Positions 11,004-22,169 of a stretch of 64,000 nucleotides of DNA are shown one piece after another. The stretch lies in assembly GCF_019059575.1 (NCBI RefSeq), contig NW_024881995.1:433110-497109 (forward strand), written 5' to 3'. A program made the translations under genes and the position numbers. How positions within the stretch are numbered: position 1 is the stretch's first letter; every line of letters begins with the position of its first letter. This stretch comes from Amphibalanus amphitrite (lineage: Eukaryota; Arthropoda; Thecostraca; Balanomorpha; Balanidae). The notes below the pieces were generated by a model. That model saw nothing but the letters and a program-made list of their open reading frames with translations, did not search any database and was not told the origin of the DNA.

Positions 11004-11465
11004 TTACATCATTGGCACTCATCTGTGGCGAATAGTCGGCGATACCTTGGCAACGAGTCGGCGCACGCAGCGATATGTCGGCGCCGACTCGGCGACTGTT
11101 TGGCGATTATAATCGTTTATCACAAGTTCGGCGAACGGCCACGAAATTTTCTTTTTTTTGTGTGAAAAAATTGTGGCGGTCGTGACGAGCCGTAAAAGTC
11201 GCGCGGTGAACACCGAATGGTCTGCGAAATGCCAAGACCGTGGAAGAAAGATCCCGAATCGGTCCGCGACATAGGATGACCTGCATATTCGTGTACCAAA
11301 ATTTGGCAGTGTAACAAGGGCTTATGACTGCCGCATACCAGTGTTTTGGGTTGCGTGGATAGGTATCCAAATTCATCATTTCTCACAATCGTCGAAGAAA
11401 AGCCTGGAGAAAATTGGCCGGTAGTCGGAGAAACTCCATGAATTTTGTCGACCTCTGATGAGATG

Positions 11466-11692
11466 GGCCAAGGTTTTCTGCGGGAACGTATCTCTGAGTT
11501 TACTTATTGTGACGAGGCTGCTGTAACAACGCTGTGTCACCCTGCTGACTTGCTTCTGCATGCTTAGTTCCGGGTCAAGAGTCACACCCAGTACTTTGAC
11601 GCTTTCGGCCGGTTTCAGCTCTACGCCATCAAAATTCACCGAGAAGCTAGAGGACTTTTTGAGCGCTGATGCGGTTCCAAATAGAATCAGTT
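11466..11692 (-). pseudogene. LINE reverse transcriptase, region after the YxDD box
   Basis: Minus-strand frame with a KVLGVTLDPELSM-type segment, the usual stretch after the catalytic box of non-LTR RTs (thumb start), then about 40 residues of thumb. It stops where the hAT element entered; the protein resumes at 10106 downward. Confidence 0.75.
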
Positions 11693-11917
11693 TGTTTGCA
11701 AACTCACTGACCGGTCAGGGAGTTTGAGAAATTCCAGGGTGATTAGGCCAAATAAAATCAAGTGTGTAAGATGAGGGTGGCATATGTGCCGTCCGTGATG
11801 TTAAAACAAAGGCGACTAGTGGTGCGGCCTATATAACCGTCGCACGCTGACAAAAAGCTTACAGATCCTGCAAGCTGTAGCGACACATGCAGTGCAAATG
11901 GTAGCAGACAGCAGTAG

Positions 11918-12145
11918 TGTTAGGGTCGTGGTGCGCGCCATAATGGTCTCAAGGGTGCATTGTTCGGTGGCGTGGAGCGTGGAGGGACGCCATCTTGGTT
12001 GAGAGTTGTGTGTGGTGTACCGTGAGGTAAGGGTTGCGGTTTGGAGACCGGTTTTTTGTGGTTGGAGGACAGTGAAAATATATCAGAGGTCAAGATATTG
12101 GGTCTTGGATGCGTAAACTGAACGAAGTGGCCCGGAAACACAACA
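11918..12145 (+). repeat. 5' LTR of Gypsy element 1 (228 bp)
   Basis: Runs from TGTTAGG to CACAACA. Closely matches 19573-19718 plus 21396-21478. GTAG before it (11914-11917) and after the 3' LTR (21479-21482) is the target duplication; the shared base T could make it 5 bp. Confidence 0.9.
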
Positions 12146-12250
12146 TCAGCGGTGGGATTTTAATCTTAAACCAGACCGCCTTTTCTCGCCACGTGGAGAT
12201 ACGCGCCAGATATGACTCACAACGAAACCAAACCGGATTTGAGCTTATGA

Positions 12251-13152
12251 GAGGGTTCGTCAGGGGCATTCAGGCCCCAGTTATTTGCAGGAGGTGACCC
12301 TGAAGCTTTTCTGAGGCAATTTAATCGAGTGGCACGGGCCAATGGATGGAGTGATACCCGCAAACTGGACATACTCCCTGCTTTGTTCGTGGGAAGCTAC
12401 GAGTGGATAGCTGACCAACTGGATGCAGAGTGCCCAGCCACAGTGGAGGAGGCTGGAAGGATCATCATTGAAAAGTTGTGTCCAAGAGAGAAAAGAAGAG
12501 AAATGCTACATTCCCTCAACGAACTTCGGATGAAGGAAACAGATGAGCTTCGAGCGTTTGTAAGTAAGCTGCAGGAGATGCTTCATGCAGCCATGCCCGA
12601 TGTTGACAAAGAAACTAGAGATAACCTGGTGGTTGAGAGAATCCCGAAGGCCGTGCCAGAGAAGTGGCAGCTACGGCTTCTGGACATGGATACTTATTCC
12701 GTGGAGGCATGCATCCGCAAGTTGGAGAGGATGCAGTCAGCTGAGAAGATGCAAAAGGAGTTCCGTGGCTCTGACACTGTATCAGAGGCTCCGCAGGCTC
12801 ATCCTGTGCGTCAGACAAGGCAAGGTCCTGTAGGTCATGAAGGTAGGAGGACACGTGGGCCCTGCTTCGTGTGTGGTAAGATGGGCCATCTGGCTGCTAA
12901 CTGTTTCAAGAGAGTCAATGGGCAGCCCATCAAGTGCTTCCAGTGTGGTGGAGTGGGCCATTATGCCAAGCAGTGTCCAAGTCCAAGAAGCCCAAGAGGA
13001 GCATCAAGTACCTCTACACCGGAACCGAAGAAACCCGATCAGCTGGTCAGAAGGGTGGAGACTGCTGTCCCTGTGGAGGTAAGGGTTCCCGCTGTATTGC
13101 AAGGAGTCGAGGTCCCTGTAACTGTTGATACGGGTAGCCCGATCAGGTCTGA
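12251..13152 (+). CDS. gag of Gypsy element 1
   Basis: Frame open from 12251 with no obvious ATG in frame; an upstream frame shift may have removed the start. The capsid part has a DPEAFLRQFNRVARANGW stretch typical of arthropod-style Gypsy gags. Two CCHC zinc knuckles follow (CFVCGKMGHLAANC and CFQCGGVGHYAKQC). The end encodes the aspartic protease start (VDTGSP active site near 13124-13141), cut by the Harbinger-like element. The product packages RNA in virus-like particles. Confidence 0.85.
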
Positions 13153-13940
13153 GGCCTGTTTCACTAAAAACTTGTATTTACAAGTGTTTGTAGTTTACAA
13201 TTCATAAGTATTTTTACTAACTACGTAAAAACCGATTTCACTAAGCTTCATCGCCAGTGGCACTTCCGATAAGAAAATGTTTGCAAATAAATTTGTAAAC
13301 AGTAAAAATCAGTAAAAATGTTTTTAATCAAGAACTATAGCATGTTAAAGATATTGCTTCTTTGTATCAAATATTGTCTAGTATTCATGTCAAAAGCTGC
13401 CTAATTAAATTATATTTAATGATGCTGTTGGAAAAAGATATAAATGATAATTCACATTGTCCTATTATTGTAAGAAAATAACACGCAAAACATTTGACAG
13501 CAGAAGACTGTTGAATGCAATTATGGCGCGCGAATGACAAAACTTGACGATATTTTAATACCGATTATTTTGCTTCTTAGGGTGTGTGCTAAGTAAAAAT
13601 TGAGCATGAAACGACTCAACAAAGCATAGATGTTCTAAATATATGACTGTTTTGCATTATTGCACAAAAAGTATCAAAATTCCGAACGTCAGGACCACTG
13701 GAATTTCAGGTTTGTAATTACGATGTCTTCTTTCAAGTTTCTGGTGTTCGTGAAACAGAAAGTTTGCGATTCCCATGTTTTCTAGCAAACTTTTTCTTGT
13801 AAAAAAGTTTGCAAATTCTTAACTCAAAATTTATGTTCAAAGGTTTCGTGAAATCCGAATCTCAAATGTTGGTAATTATTTCTTGTAAACTCAAGCTTTT
13901 TCTTTGTAAATACAAGTTTTATTTGTTAGTGAAACAGGCC
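13153..13940. mobile_element. Harbinger-like non-autonomous element
   Basis: Inverted ends GGCCTGTTTCACTAA, flanked by TGA (13150-13152 and 13941-13943). A 3-bp duplication fits PIF/Harbinger, although TGA is not the usual TWA. AT-rich interior of ~0.8 kb, no transposase. Without the element and one TGA the protease frame is continuous. A related end pair is seen at 48426-52262. Confidence 0.7.
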
Positions 13941-14024
13941 TGAGATCAGTGAAACGTTAGCAGTCCAGCTGGGGAGGAGTGGACCAGTGCGGAGGAGGAA
14001 CTGCGGGCAGCCAATGGGACTGCT

Positions 14025-16064
14025 GTGAAAGCCCTGGGAAGGACGAGTTTAGAGATTCAGATTGGAGGTAAAAAGATGGTGCACAGTTTCATAGTGGTGG
14101 AGGACATGCTAGACTCAACGCTTGTCGGACTGGATGTTCTGCACAAGCTGTTTGCCCCTGAGGGTGTGGAGGGTATACAGATTGCTTCTGTGGTACACAT
14201 GTCAGGCTCAGGCATCCCTGTACGCGTTATCAACCATGGAGATGAAAGCGTGATTATTCCAGCAGGCACAAAACTGGGAAGCTGTGATCCGGTGGAGGTG
14301 ACAGCCTCATCTGGAGCTGAAGGTGGCCTCTCACCGTCAACGACATTGAAGCTGCCACAGGTGAAGTGCGACAACCCGGCTGAGGTGAAGCAACTGCTCC
14401 AAGAGTACAAGGATGTCTTCTCCCAAAATGAAGAGGACATAGGAAACTACACTGGTAAGCACACCCTAATCATTGATGCAGGGAATGCCAGACCAGTTAG
14501 ACAGAGAGCTTATCGCACACCGATCCATCTCAGAGACACCCTAAGAGCGGAACTGCAAAAGATGGAAGAACAAGGTGTCATTGAACCGTCTTCGTCACCC
14601 TGGGCATCACCCGTGGTTTTGATCAGAAAGAAGAATGGCAAGATCCGTTTTTGCTGTGATTACAGGGCAGTGAATAAGCTCATCAAACATGATTCCTATC
14701 CATTACCCCGAGTTGAGGACCTGTTGCAAGCGACACAAGGTTCAAGGTTCTTTACCGTGCTCGATCAGAAGGCAGCCTACTGGGCAATCCAAGTGGAAAA
14801 ACAGTCGAGGGAAGTGACTGCTTTTCTCACGGAATTTGGACTTCATCAGTGGGTCAGACAGCCATTTGGGCTGAAGACCAGTCCTGGGGTATTTCAGAGA
14901 GTGATGGAGGATCTCCTGGGGAGCATGAACTGGCACAGAGCTGTAGTATATCTGGATGATGTGATTCTCTTTTCAAGGACCATGAAGGAGCATCTGGAGA
15001 GCCTGAGGGAGCTGCTGCAGAAGTTCCGTGAGGGCGGCCTGAAGCTGAATCCAGAGAAATGCTGCATCGCTGCTTCAGAGGTGCACTTCCTGGGCCATCA
15101 CCTGGATGCTGAGGGTATCCACCCTGCTGAGGAGAAAGTAGAAGCCATCCGCAACTGGCCTGTTCCTGGGAGTCCAAGGGCTCTTCGTCAGTTTCTCGGC
15201 TTCATGGGATATTACCAACAGTATATCCCCGACTACAGCAAGAAAGCGGCAGTCTTGACCGACCTTCTGAAACAAGCAGCACCATACCAGTGGACACCAG
15301 AATGTCAACAGAGTTTCCAGAACCTGAAGGATGACATCGTGAAGTACAGAGTGCTGAAGTTCCCAGATGTGGAAGAGGAGTTTGTCCTGACTACTGACGG
15401 AAGTGGCTCTGGCTGGGGCGCGGAACTGAGGCAAAGTCAAGGAGTCATCGCCTTCGCCTCAGGGAAGTGGTCGACTACCGAGCTGAACTGGTCAGCGACA
15501 GAAAAGGAGCTTGGAGCGGTGGTAAAGGCAACTGAGAAGTTTCGACATTACCTTCTAGGGAAGCCCTTCAAGCTGAAGACAGACCATCAGGCGCTCAAAT
15601 ACTTACACCAGTCGAGGCCGCCAACTGGGAAGCTATTCCGCTGGCTGGAAAAACTACAAGAGTACGACTATGTGGTGGAACACGTACCAGGTCCTTCCAT
15701 TCCACACGTGGATGCCCTCTCCCGTCAGCACAGCCCCATGGTGCAGACCGAAGTGAGGTCAAACTTGCGAGCATCCGCACCTGCCTTCGTGCCCAAGCGG
15801 AACCAGGAGCTGAAGGCGGAGGAGCCAATGCACCTGCAGACCCGCTGGGTGAAGGAAGACACAGCAACTCATCAGCCCCTGCAGGACGGCCGGGGTGAAG
15901 CAAGTTGCCACCAGATTCACCGAGTGACGGAAGACACGGTGGAGCAACTTCAGACGGACCGCGTTCCAGATGATGGAAGCACAGACAAGACAACGGAAGA
16001 CAGAGAACGATCCGGCAGGCAGTGTCAAGAGACCCTGTTCTCAGCAGAATATGTCACCAAGTGA
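14025..16064 (+). CDS. pol part 1 of Gypsy element 1: protease end, RT, RNase H
   Basis: A 679-residue open frame without stops. Start is arbitrary: the real polyprotein continues from the gag frame, with a frame change near 13970. RT occupies about residues 150-400: DYRAVNKL, the FTVLDQKAAYW motif A aspartate, and YLDD at residues 309-312. A connection region leads to RNase H (catalytic aspartate of TTDGSGSGWG at about 458, then an E and the KTDHQAL aspartate). The protein copies the RNA genome to DNA. All catalytic residues I can check are present. Confidence 0.92.
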   Translation: MKALGRTSLEIQIGGKKMVHSFIVVEDMLDSTLVGLDVLHKLFAPEGVEGIQIASVVHMSGSGIPVRVINHGDESVIIPAGTKLGSCDPVEVTASSGAEGGLSPSTTLKLPQVKCDNPAEVKQLLQEYKDVFSQNEEDIGNYTGKHTLIIDAGNARPVRQRAYRTPIHLRDTLRAELQKMEEQGVIEPSSSPWASPVVLIRKKNGKIRFCCDYRAVNKLIKHDSYPLPRVEDLLQATQGSRFFTVLDQKAAYWAIQVEKQSREVTAFLTEFGLHQWVRQPFGLKTSPGVFQRVMEDLLGSMNWHRAVVYLDDVILFSRTMKEHLESLRELLQKFREGGLKLNPEKCCIAASEVHFLGHHLDAEGIHPAEEKVEAIRNWPVPGSPRALRQFLGFMGYYQQYIPDYSKKAAVLTDLLKQAAPYQWTPECQQSFQNLKDDIVKYRVLKFPDVEEEFVLTTDGSGSGWGAELRQSQGVIAFASGKWSTTELNWSATEKELGAVVKATEKFRHYLLGKPFKLKTDHQALKYLHQSRPPTGKLFRWLEKLQEYDYVVEHVPGPSIPHVDALSRQHSPMVQTEVRSNLRASAPAFVPKRNQELKAEEPMHLQTRWVKEDTATHQPLQDGRGEASCHQIHRVTEDTVEQLQTDRVPDDGSTDKTTEDRERSGRQCQETLFSAEYVTK

Positions 16065-17698
16065 AGAACAAGATGAAGGACAGCAAGTTGGAGTTGGACG
16101 GACTGACGCCCGCCCAGCAAGCTGAGCTGAAGTTCTACTGTAGGATGGAGGATCTGGCTATCCAAGATGGTATCATCTGCAGAAGATCAGATGGGTTTCG
16201 CGAGAGCCAGATAATCCTGCCAGAAAACCTGCGTGCCAAGGCACTGAAGCTCGCACATGAAGTCCCAATGGCTGGACACGGGGGAGTGCGCAAGACGCTG
16301 CACAGGCTGACCGCAAGTGTATTCTGGTACAACATCAGGTCTGATGTCAGGAAGTTTGTTACCAGTTGTCACTCGTGCCTGGAAAACAAGCCAAAGAACC
16401 AGAAGTGTCAAGAGGGAAGAGGAGCGGTTCCGGTTGGAGGTGAACCGCTACAGCACTGGGCAGCGGACATTCTAGAGCTGCCGCTCTCCAGAGAGGGATT
16501 TCGGTACGTACTGGTCGTTACCGACATGTTTTCTAAGCTTGTGGAGATATTCCCTTTGAAACGTCAGACAGCTGTAGATATCGCCGATTGTTTCCTTCAA
16601 GTCATCTGTAGATACGGGGTAATGCGCTCGCTCTTGACAGATCAAGGTCGTAACTTCGAAAGTAAGCTCATCCAAGTACTATGCAAGAGGCTAGGAGTGG
16701 AGAAGCTCAGAACCTCAGTGTATAGGCCCTGTTGCAATGGGGTTACGGAAAGGTTCAACCGGACGTTGTGCGAGATGCTGTCCCATTTCAGAGAAGATGA
16801 GGACTGGCCGGCACTGTTACCTCTCCTGTCAGCCGCCTACAACACCAGTGTGCATACTACCACTGGCATCTCGCCGTACGAGCTGGTCCATGGTACTGCT
16901 GCGAGAACCCTTCTGAGAGCCGAGTTCGATGCTCCTGTCGAGCTTCCACAGAAGACGTACTGTCAGTACCTGCAAGAGCTGAAACGGAAGATGGCGAGGA
17001 CGAATGAAGCAGCCGTCGAGAGGATCCACAAAGAACAAGCGAGCAGGACCGACCCACCAGAACCTGTTTTCAAGACGGGCGAGCTCGTGTGGTGTCGCAA
17101 CTTCAGTGCCAAGAAGGGAGTGAAGGGCAAGTTTGATGCGAAATTCGAAGGACCATACCGTGTGATGGAGTGTCGACCACCAGACTACGTAATCAAAAAA
17201 GGAAAGAAGAAACGCCTGATCCACGGGGCACATTTGAAGCGAGGTGACACCTGGCAGAACCGGGAGACGGTGATCAGCGAAGGAAACCAAGAGGACGTCA
17301 CGTTGAAGACGACGGAGACGACGCCGGAATGGGCCCCGCAAGCGCGTGGTACGCCATCAGCTAGCGGGGTGGAAATCGGATGGGGGGAGGACTACACCCA
17401 GTTTCCTTCCCGCGCAGTGCAACAGAGGCAGACCTGTGAAGGTCCCGATGCGGGCTCAGCTGCGGCTACAATCTCAATCACTGCAGAGAACCGCGTAGAG
17501 GACCCGGTCGGAGTAGCGGAGGTGACTGCAGCCGACAATGACAGAAGAGAAGCCGGACTCGAAGTTGTGCAGCTGGACGGATCTAGTACCCAGCCAGCGC
17601 CGGAGACCGACAGCCGGCAGACGACAGACAACGCGGAAATCGGCCGGGCGGACCAGTCGGGACTGGTCGCCCCGGCCGCAGCAGAGGTCACGGCGGAC
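16022..17698 (+). CDS. pol part 2 of Gypsy element 1: integrase
   Basis: Overlaps the end of the RT frame by about 40 nt in another frame, so there is a frame shift in the tether before the integrase. An HHCC zinc domain (H...H then CHSC) is followed by the DDE core: D149 in ADILE, D207 in LTDQG and E243 in TERFN, with D-to-E spacing of 35 as in Gypsy integrases. A C-terminal domain (FEGPYRV...HLKRG) follows, then a low-complexity acidic tail. The frame is broken at 17699 by the Transib-like element and resumes at 19074. Confidence 0.92.
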
Positions 17699-19068
17699 CA
17701 CAGTGATGCAAATGGGGTCCACGAATGGGCATAAATACCGAAAAGGCCCAAATTTCAATTTCACCTAATCGAATAAATCGTAATATGGCCAGTCAGGCAA
17801 ATGTTTGGGGTGTCTGAGAAAACACAATTTTCATATTTTTGTCAAAACCGGCCTCGTGTATAATTGTCAGAAGTCGTGACATTTTCTATGTTGTAAAATG
17901 ACTGTCAGATACTCGCAAGTTCAAACGCCGCTAGCGTGCGTTAATTTCGTACAAATGGCAAAAATTATGCATGGCAATGATCCCCAAAGTCTGCTGCTTC
18001 TAATGCAATGTCACAAAAAGCCGTATCGTTTTTTTTTTTTTTTGTTTGGCGTTGATCGAACTATTTGTCATCATGTTGCAATCGCAGTTTTTTACTTTAA
18101 AATATTTGCTTTCGTTTCACCTACAGCAGTTTACACAGTGTGTGCCCGTTAGTGCACCATACCATAGCATTCCCTAATCATTTCTGAGCCGCACTGTGAA
18201 AGAATTAAGGCGCTAGCACAGGGCTGACCGGCGCTAATAAAGTTTTCGTCCGTTGCGGTCGGGTGCCGCGGTGGTCGGGCGGCCGCGCCGCGGGCGGGCG
18301 GCCACAGCGGGGGTTCGCCGGTGCATCCCTCTCCTGTTCCTCAACGAAGTGTCCTAGCGCCTCGTAACAAAAACCAACGGATTGCCCTTGACAAGATCTC
18401 GCGAGTCAACATATTACTTTTGACTTAAGGTCAATATTTGACCTACTTATATAGCATGTCAAAGTCAAACGCCTGTCGAAATTGCAATCCGCGGTGAAAG
18501 CAATCCGCCCCGACCGCGGCACCCGACCGCGCCGGACAGAAACTTCAATAGCGCCGGTCTGCCCTGTGCTAGCGCCTTAATTCTTTCACGGTTTGGCTCA
18601 GAAATGATTGGGGAATGCTATGGTATTGTGCACTAACGGGCGCACACTGTGTTAGCTGCTGTAGGTGAAACGAAAGCAAATATTTCTCACTAAAAAATTG
18701 TTATTGCAACATGATGACAGATGATTAGATCACCGTCAAACCAAAAGAGATACGGCTTTTTGTGACCCATCATGAGAAGCAGCAGGTTTTAGGGATCATT
18801 ACCATGTATAATTTTTATAGTTTGTATTAAATGAACGCACGCTAGCGGCGTTTGAACTTGCAAGTATCTGACAATCATTTTACGGCATAGAAAATGTAAC
18901 AACTTCTGACAATCATACACGAGGCCGGTTTTGACAAAAACATGAAAACTATGTGATTTCAGATGCACTAAACATTTCTTTGGCTAGCCATATCGCGATT
19001 TACTCGGTTTGGTAAACTTGACTTTTTGGTATTTATGGCCACTCGTGAACCCCATTTGCATCACTGTG
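17699..19068. mobile_element. Transib-like fold-back element with RSS-type ends
   Basis: Flanked by the 5-bp GC-rich repeat CGGAC (17694-17698 and 19069-19073). Both ends begin with the heptamer CACAGTG, the consensus heptamer of V(D)J recombination signals, and the ends match each other for more than 40 bp. After a 25-bp spacer both ends show ATAAATACC (17731-17739; reverse complement at 19028-19036). Transib elements have CACWRTG-type ends and 5-bp GC-rich duplications. Nearly the whole 1.37 kb folds on itself around ~18410, with GC-rich central parts. No transposase. Ignoring it and one CGGAC leaves the integrase frame continuous. Confidence 0.8.
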
Positions 19069-19343
19069 CGGACGAGGCAGCCGCGACTGCGGGCGTACCA
19101 GAGGTGGATGGCCGTGGAAATCCGACAGACGGCCAGGGCGGAGCGGCGGAACCAGATCCAAAAGCGACGGCAGCAGAGCAGGGGTCACGGGAGCCGTCCG
19201 GTGCGGTGGCGCCCACTGGAGTCACGGGCGAGTCGACGGTGGCGCCACCTGGCTCGGTGTCTGAGGCGGTAGCGGACACGACCGGAACGAAACGGACGAG
19301 GTGCGGGCGTGAGGTTCGGCGCCCGAAGCGGTATCTTGATTGA
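19069..19343 (+). CDS. integrase C-terminal tail of Gypsy element 1
   Basis: Continues the integrase frame beyond the Transib-like insertion: a Gly/Ala/Pro/Thr-rich tail, then GREVRRPKRYLD and a stop at 19341-19343. A basic RPKRY-type end before the stop is common in Gypsy pol proteins. Confidence 0.8.
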
Positions 19344-19572
19344 TCAGGGATCGTCGAGTGATTAGGTGTTTGTTCTGATGTCTTTGCAGTTGTGTCTGAT
19401 GTGAGTGTTATGTGTGACAAGAGGTCATGGGTCATTTTGTTGGTGTAGACCTGGGTTACAAGAGTGTGACCTCAGGAGCCGTGAATTTGTGACCGTCCTA
19501 AGCGAGGTATCCGTGCTACCTGCATTCGAGGTGATGTGTTGGCGCCATAAGTTTGGCTTGAGGTGAGGGGGA
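19344..19572 (+). other. 3' untranslated region of Gypsy element 1
   Basis: Lies between the pol stop and the 3' LTR. A purine-rich GAGGTGAGGGGGA (19560-19572) abuts the LTR and is the likely polypurine tract for plus-strand priming. Confidence 0.7.
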
Positions 19573-19718
19573 TGTTAGGTTCGTGGTGCGCGCCATAATG
19601 GTCTCAAGGGTGCATTGTTCGGTGGCGTGGAGCGTGGAGGGACGCCATCTTGGTTGAGAGTTGTGTGTGGTGTACCGTGAGGTAAGGGTTGCGGTTTGGA
19701 GACCGGTTGTTTTGTGGT
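19573..19718 (+). repeat. 3' LTR of Gypsy element 1, first part
   Basis: Matches the 5' LTR from TGTTAGG onward; broken by a LINE at GTGGT. Confidence 0.9.
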
Positions 19719-21390
19719 ATTGTATTGTATTGTATTGTATTTACGTCATAGACTCATCCCTTCATGAGATTGGAATCACAGGGCTATTCTCGAGTCAGAG
19801 TCAACACACGCTAAGAAATGCAATGATGAGGATAAAAAGTGAACACACATAAACCACACTACACACACGATGCAGAAGCTAAAAGCGGTTACAGTGACGT
19901 GTCAGCTCATGTCACCGAAGATAAGAGTTCTAAGACCTTGTTGGTAAACATCGAGGTGGACATGTCCCAGAACTCGCGTGGTAGGGCGTTATAGCCTGCG
20001 GCAGCGCGGTACACGAATTGCCGCTTCCCCGCAGCCGAGCCGTGTATGCGGGGAAGACTAAGCAGGTGGTCCTGCCTGGTGCTGCGGCTACGGTCTGGAC
20101 GCTCGGCATTAGTGGCAAATAGTGCAGCTAGTGACTCGGGCTGACCTGTTCGTCTAGCTTTGTGTAGGATGTTTAGGGTTTGGGCTTGAACCATAGTGGA
20201 GGGGTCCGGCCAGCCGAGTGAGGCACGGACAGAGGAGATGTGGTCGAATTTCTTTTTGCCGGAGATGATGCGGGCCGCAAAATTTAGAATTTTGTTGATG
20301 GTGGCGAGGTTCTTGGCAGACCCGTTGCCATAGACGGAGAGGCAGTAGCGGACGTGGGAAAGGACGAGGGCAGACACAAGGATTGGGAGAGTGCCGGATG
20401 GTAGGTAGTGGCGTATGTGGGAGAGACCGATAAGGATGCCGAAGCACTTCTGTGACAGTTGCGATACGTGCGAGTCCCAAGTGAGATGGCGATCAAAAGT
20501 GACACCGAGATTTTTTGCTTCAGTGCAAGGTGATAGCACGGCTTGCCGAAACTTGACCGTGAACGGTGGGAGGTCTCGCAGATTTTGACGTGAGCCGATG
20601 GGAAGTAGCTCGAATTTTGACTCGTTAAGTTTTAGACCGTTCGAATGAAAGTAATCACCAAGCGACTGGAGAGATGCCTCGAGTTTTAAGATAAGGTCAG
20701 GTAGCTCGGACTTGTGTCCAGAGACTAAAACCTGGGTGTCATCGGCGTACTGAATGATAAAAGAGTCGCCAGCGTACAAGCTAAGATCGTTAACGACGAT
20801 GCTGAACAAGAGAGGACCCAACGATGACCCCTGGAAGACGCCCTGGCTAATGTTGAGCGGAGGGGAGCTCTGTGAGGCAGAGATGGCTACGCTTTGCGTG
20901 TGACCGTCAAGATAATTTCGAAACCAGGCAGTGTCAATGCCGTGCAGCTCGAGCTTGTCAAGCAATTTAGAGTGGGAAATCACGTCAAAAGCTTTAGACA
21001 GATCAAGTAAACAGAGCAGAGAGATGTGGCCTTGATCCATGCCAGCAAGTGCTCGGTCAGAGATTTGGAGAAGGGCTGATTCGGTACAGTGATGTGGACG
21101 GAAGCCGTGTTGGGTAGGGGAGAGGAGAGAGTTGGAGGATAGGTAGTGTTGAAGCTGTCGCTGTACGACCTTCTCCACTACCTTCGCAATGACAGGGAGG
21201 ATGGAAATAGGACGGTAGTTTGCAGGATTGTTGGGATCACCGGACTTCAGGATGGGGTGGATTTGGGCATGTTTCCAGGATGCGGGGATGTCATTCATGG
21301 ATAGGCAGGAGTTCACAACATGCAAGAGAACAGGTCCGATCACACTAAAAGACATCTTAAAAACGCGAATGCAAAGCCCGTCAGAGCCAC
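19719..21390 (-). mobile_element. 5'-truncated LINE with (CAATA)n tail
   Basis: Inserted in the 3' LTR with GTGGT repeated at 19714-19718 and 21391-21395. It lies on the minus strand. Its 3' end is a (CAATA)n tail (19719-19742, read as TATTG on plus). The 5' end begins inside the pol region just upstream of the RT core. Confidence 0.88.
19907..21390 (-). CDS. LINE reverse transcriptase (5'-truncated)
   Basis: An open frame that, from about 21390 downward, encodes a complete non-LTR RT core: PILKSGDPNNPANYRPIS, HGFRPHHCTESAL, LLDLSKAFDVISH (motif A aspartate), GVFQGSSLGPLLF and the catalytic YADD box. It continues through thumb and C-terminal regions to a stop at 19907. The frame stays open further upstream into LTR sequence, which is fortuitous. 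The endonuclease and ORF1 are missing. CR1/Jockey-like by motif style; the exact clade is not settled. No internal stop, so a young copy. Confidence 0.88.
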
Positions 21391-21395
21391 GTGGT

Positions 21396-21478
21396 TGGAG
21401 GACAGTGAAAATATATCGGAGGTCAAGATATTGGGTCTTGGATGCGTAAACTGAACGAAGTGGCCCGGAAACACAACA
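21396..21478 (+). repeat. 3' LTR of Gypsy element 1, second part
   Basis: Completes the LTR to CACAACA after the LINE. One or two substitutions from the 5' LTR. Followed by GTAG, the target duplication. Confidence 0.9.
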
Positions 21479-21482
21479 GTAG

Positions 21483-22169
21483 TTTCCCCTACCAAAGAGG
21501 TGGTTTTCTACCACAGATGCTCGTCGAGGTCGGAATTTCCAAATACGCATAGGAGACAAGTCATAAGCCTTGGCCTTTTGACGTCTAAAACACTGCCATC
21601 GCCGAACCAACAAGTTCGCTCCCCGCCCGGCTCCCTTCATAATGCAACCGGGCGCAAACTTTTTCTGAATTCTCGCAGACTTTATTTGGTGTTTCCGTGG
21701 TGGCAGACTATCCCTGGTAAAAGTTCCCAATTGCAGTAAAGTATGAAAAAATGATATCAGTAGATGTAAAAAAGATTTTTCTTTTCAAAAATGTCAAAAT
21801 TTAGGTGTTGGCAAGTGCGCCAGCGAGTGTTTTTTGCTAAAAGGGGAGGATTGATGTATATTTAGTTTTGCCGCGTTTTAGTTATTCAAATTATTGCAGT
21901 GTTTTAGTGTTTCTCAGTCGTTACGTATTTGGGCGCCTGTGTTTCTTGTCATTTTGGTTTGAAGAGTAAGGATCCTTCACGCAAATTGTACCGAGTTGAT
22001 TTCAGCTGTTTTCACTTTGTTTATGTGTCTTTTGTCTCTGGTCTGCCGGCTGAGTGCGTTTGGATGTGTTGGCCAGTGGTCTGGTGCGCGGAACACAGAG
22101 CTGAGAACCTCATTTTTCTGGCAGTCGAAGTTGCAGCAGCAACCATGAACTTTATTCCACATATTATCA
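21483..22169. other. no gene recognised
   Basis: Flank of Gypsy element 1. No protein homology or repeat structure that I can support. Confidence 0.4.

Larger units (their letters stand above)
10107..11457. mobile_element. hAT-type non-autonomous element inside the LINE
   Basis: 8-bp duplication ATGAGATG (10099-10106 and 11458-11465) with inverted ends CAGAGGTCGAYAAAAT. Eight-base duplications and CAG...CTG ends are hAT features. No transposase. The LINE protein sequence reads through when the element and one duplicate are ignored. Internal pieces: a C-rich hAT end (10738-10776) and a TATTG tract. Confidence 0.85.
9427..11693 (-). mobile_element. LINE fragment (minus strand), 12-bp target duplication, split by a hAT element
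   Basis: GTTTGCAAACTC occurs at 9415-9426 and 11694-11705, a 12-bp duplication. LINE protein is readable in 11466-11693 and 9612-10106; between them sits a hAT insertion. The copy begins inside the RT, so it is strongly 5'-truncated. Confidence 0.75.
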
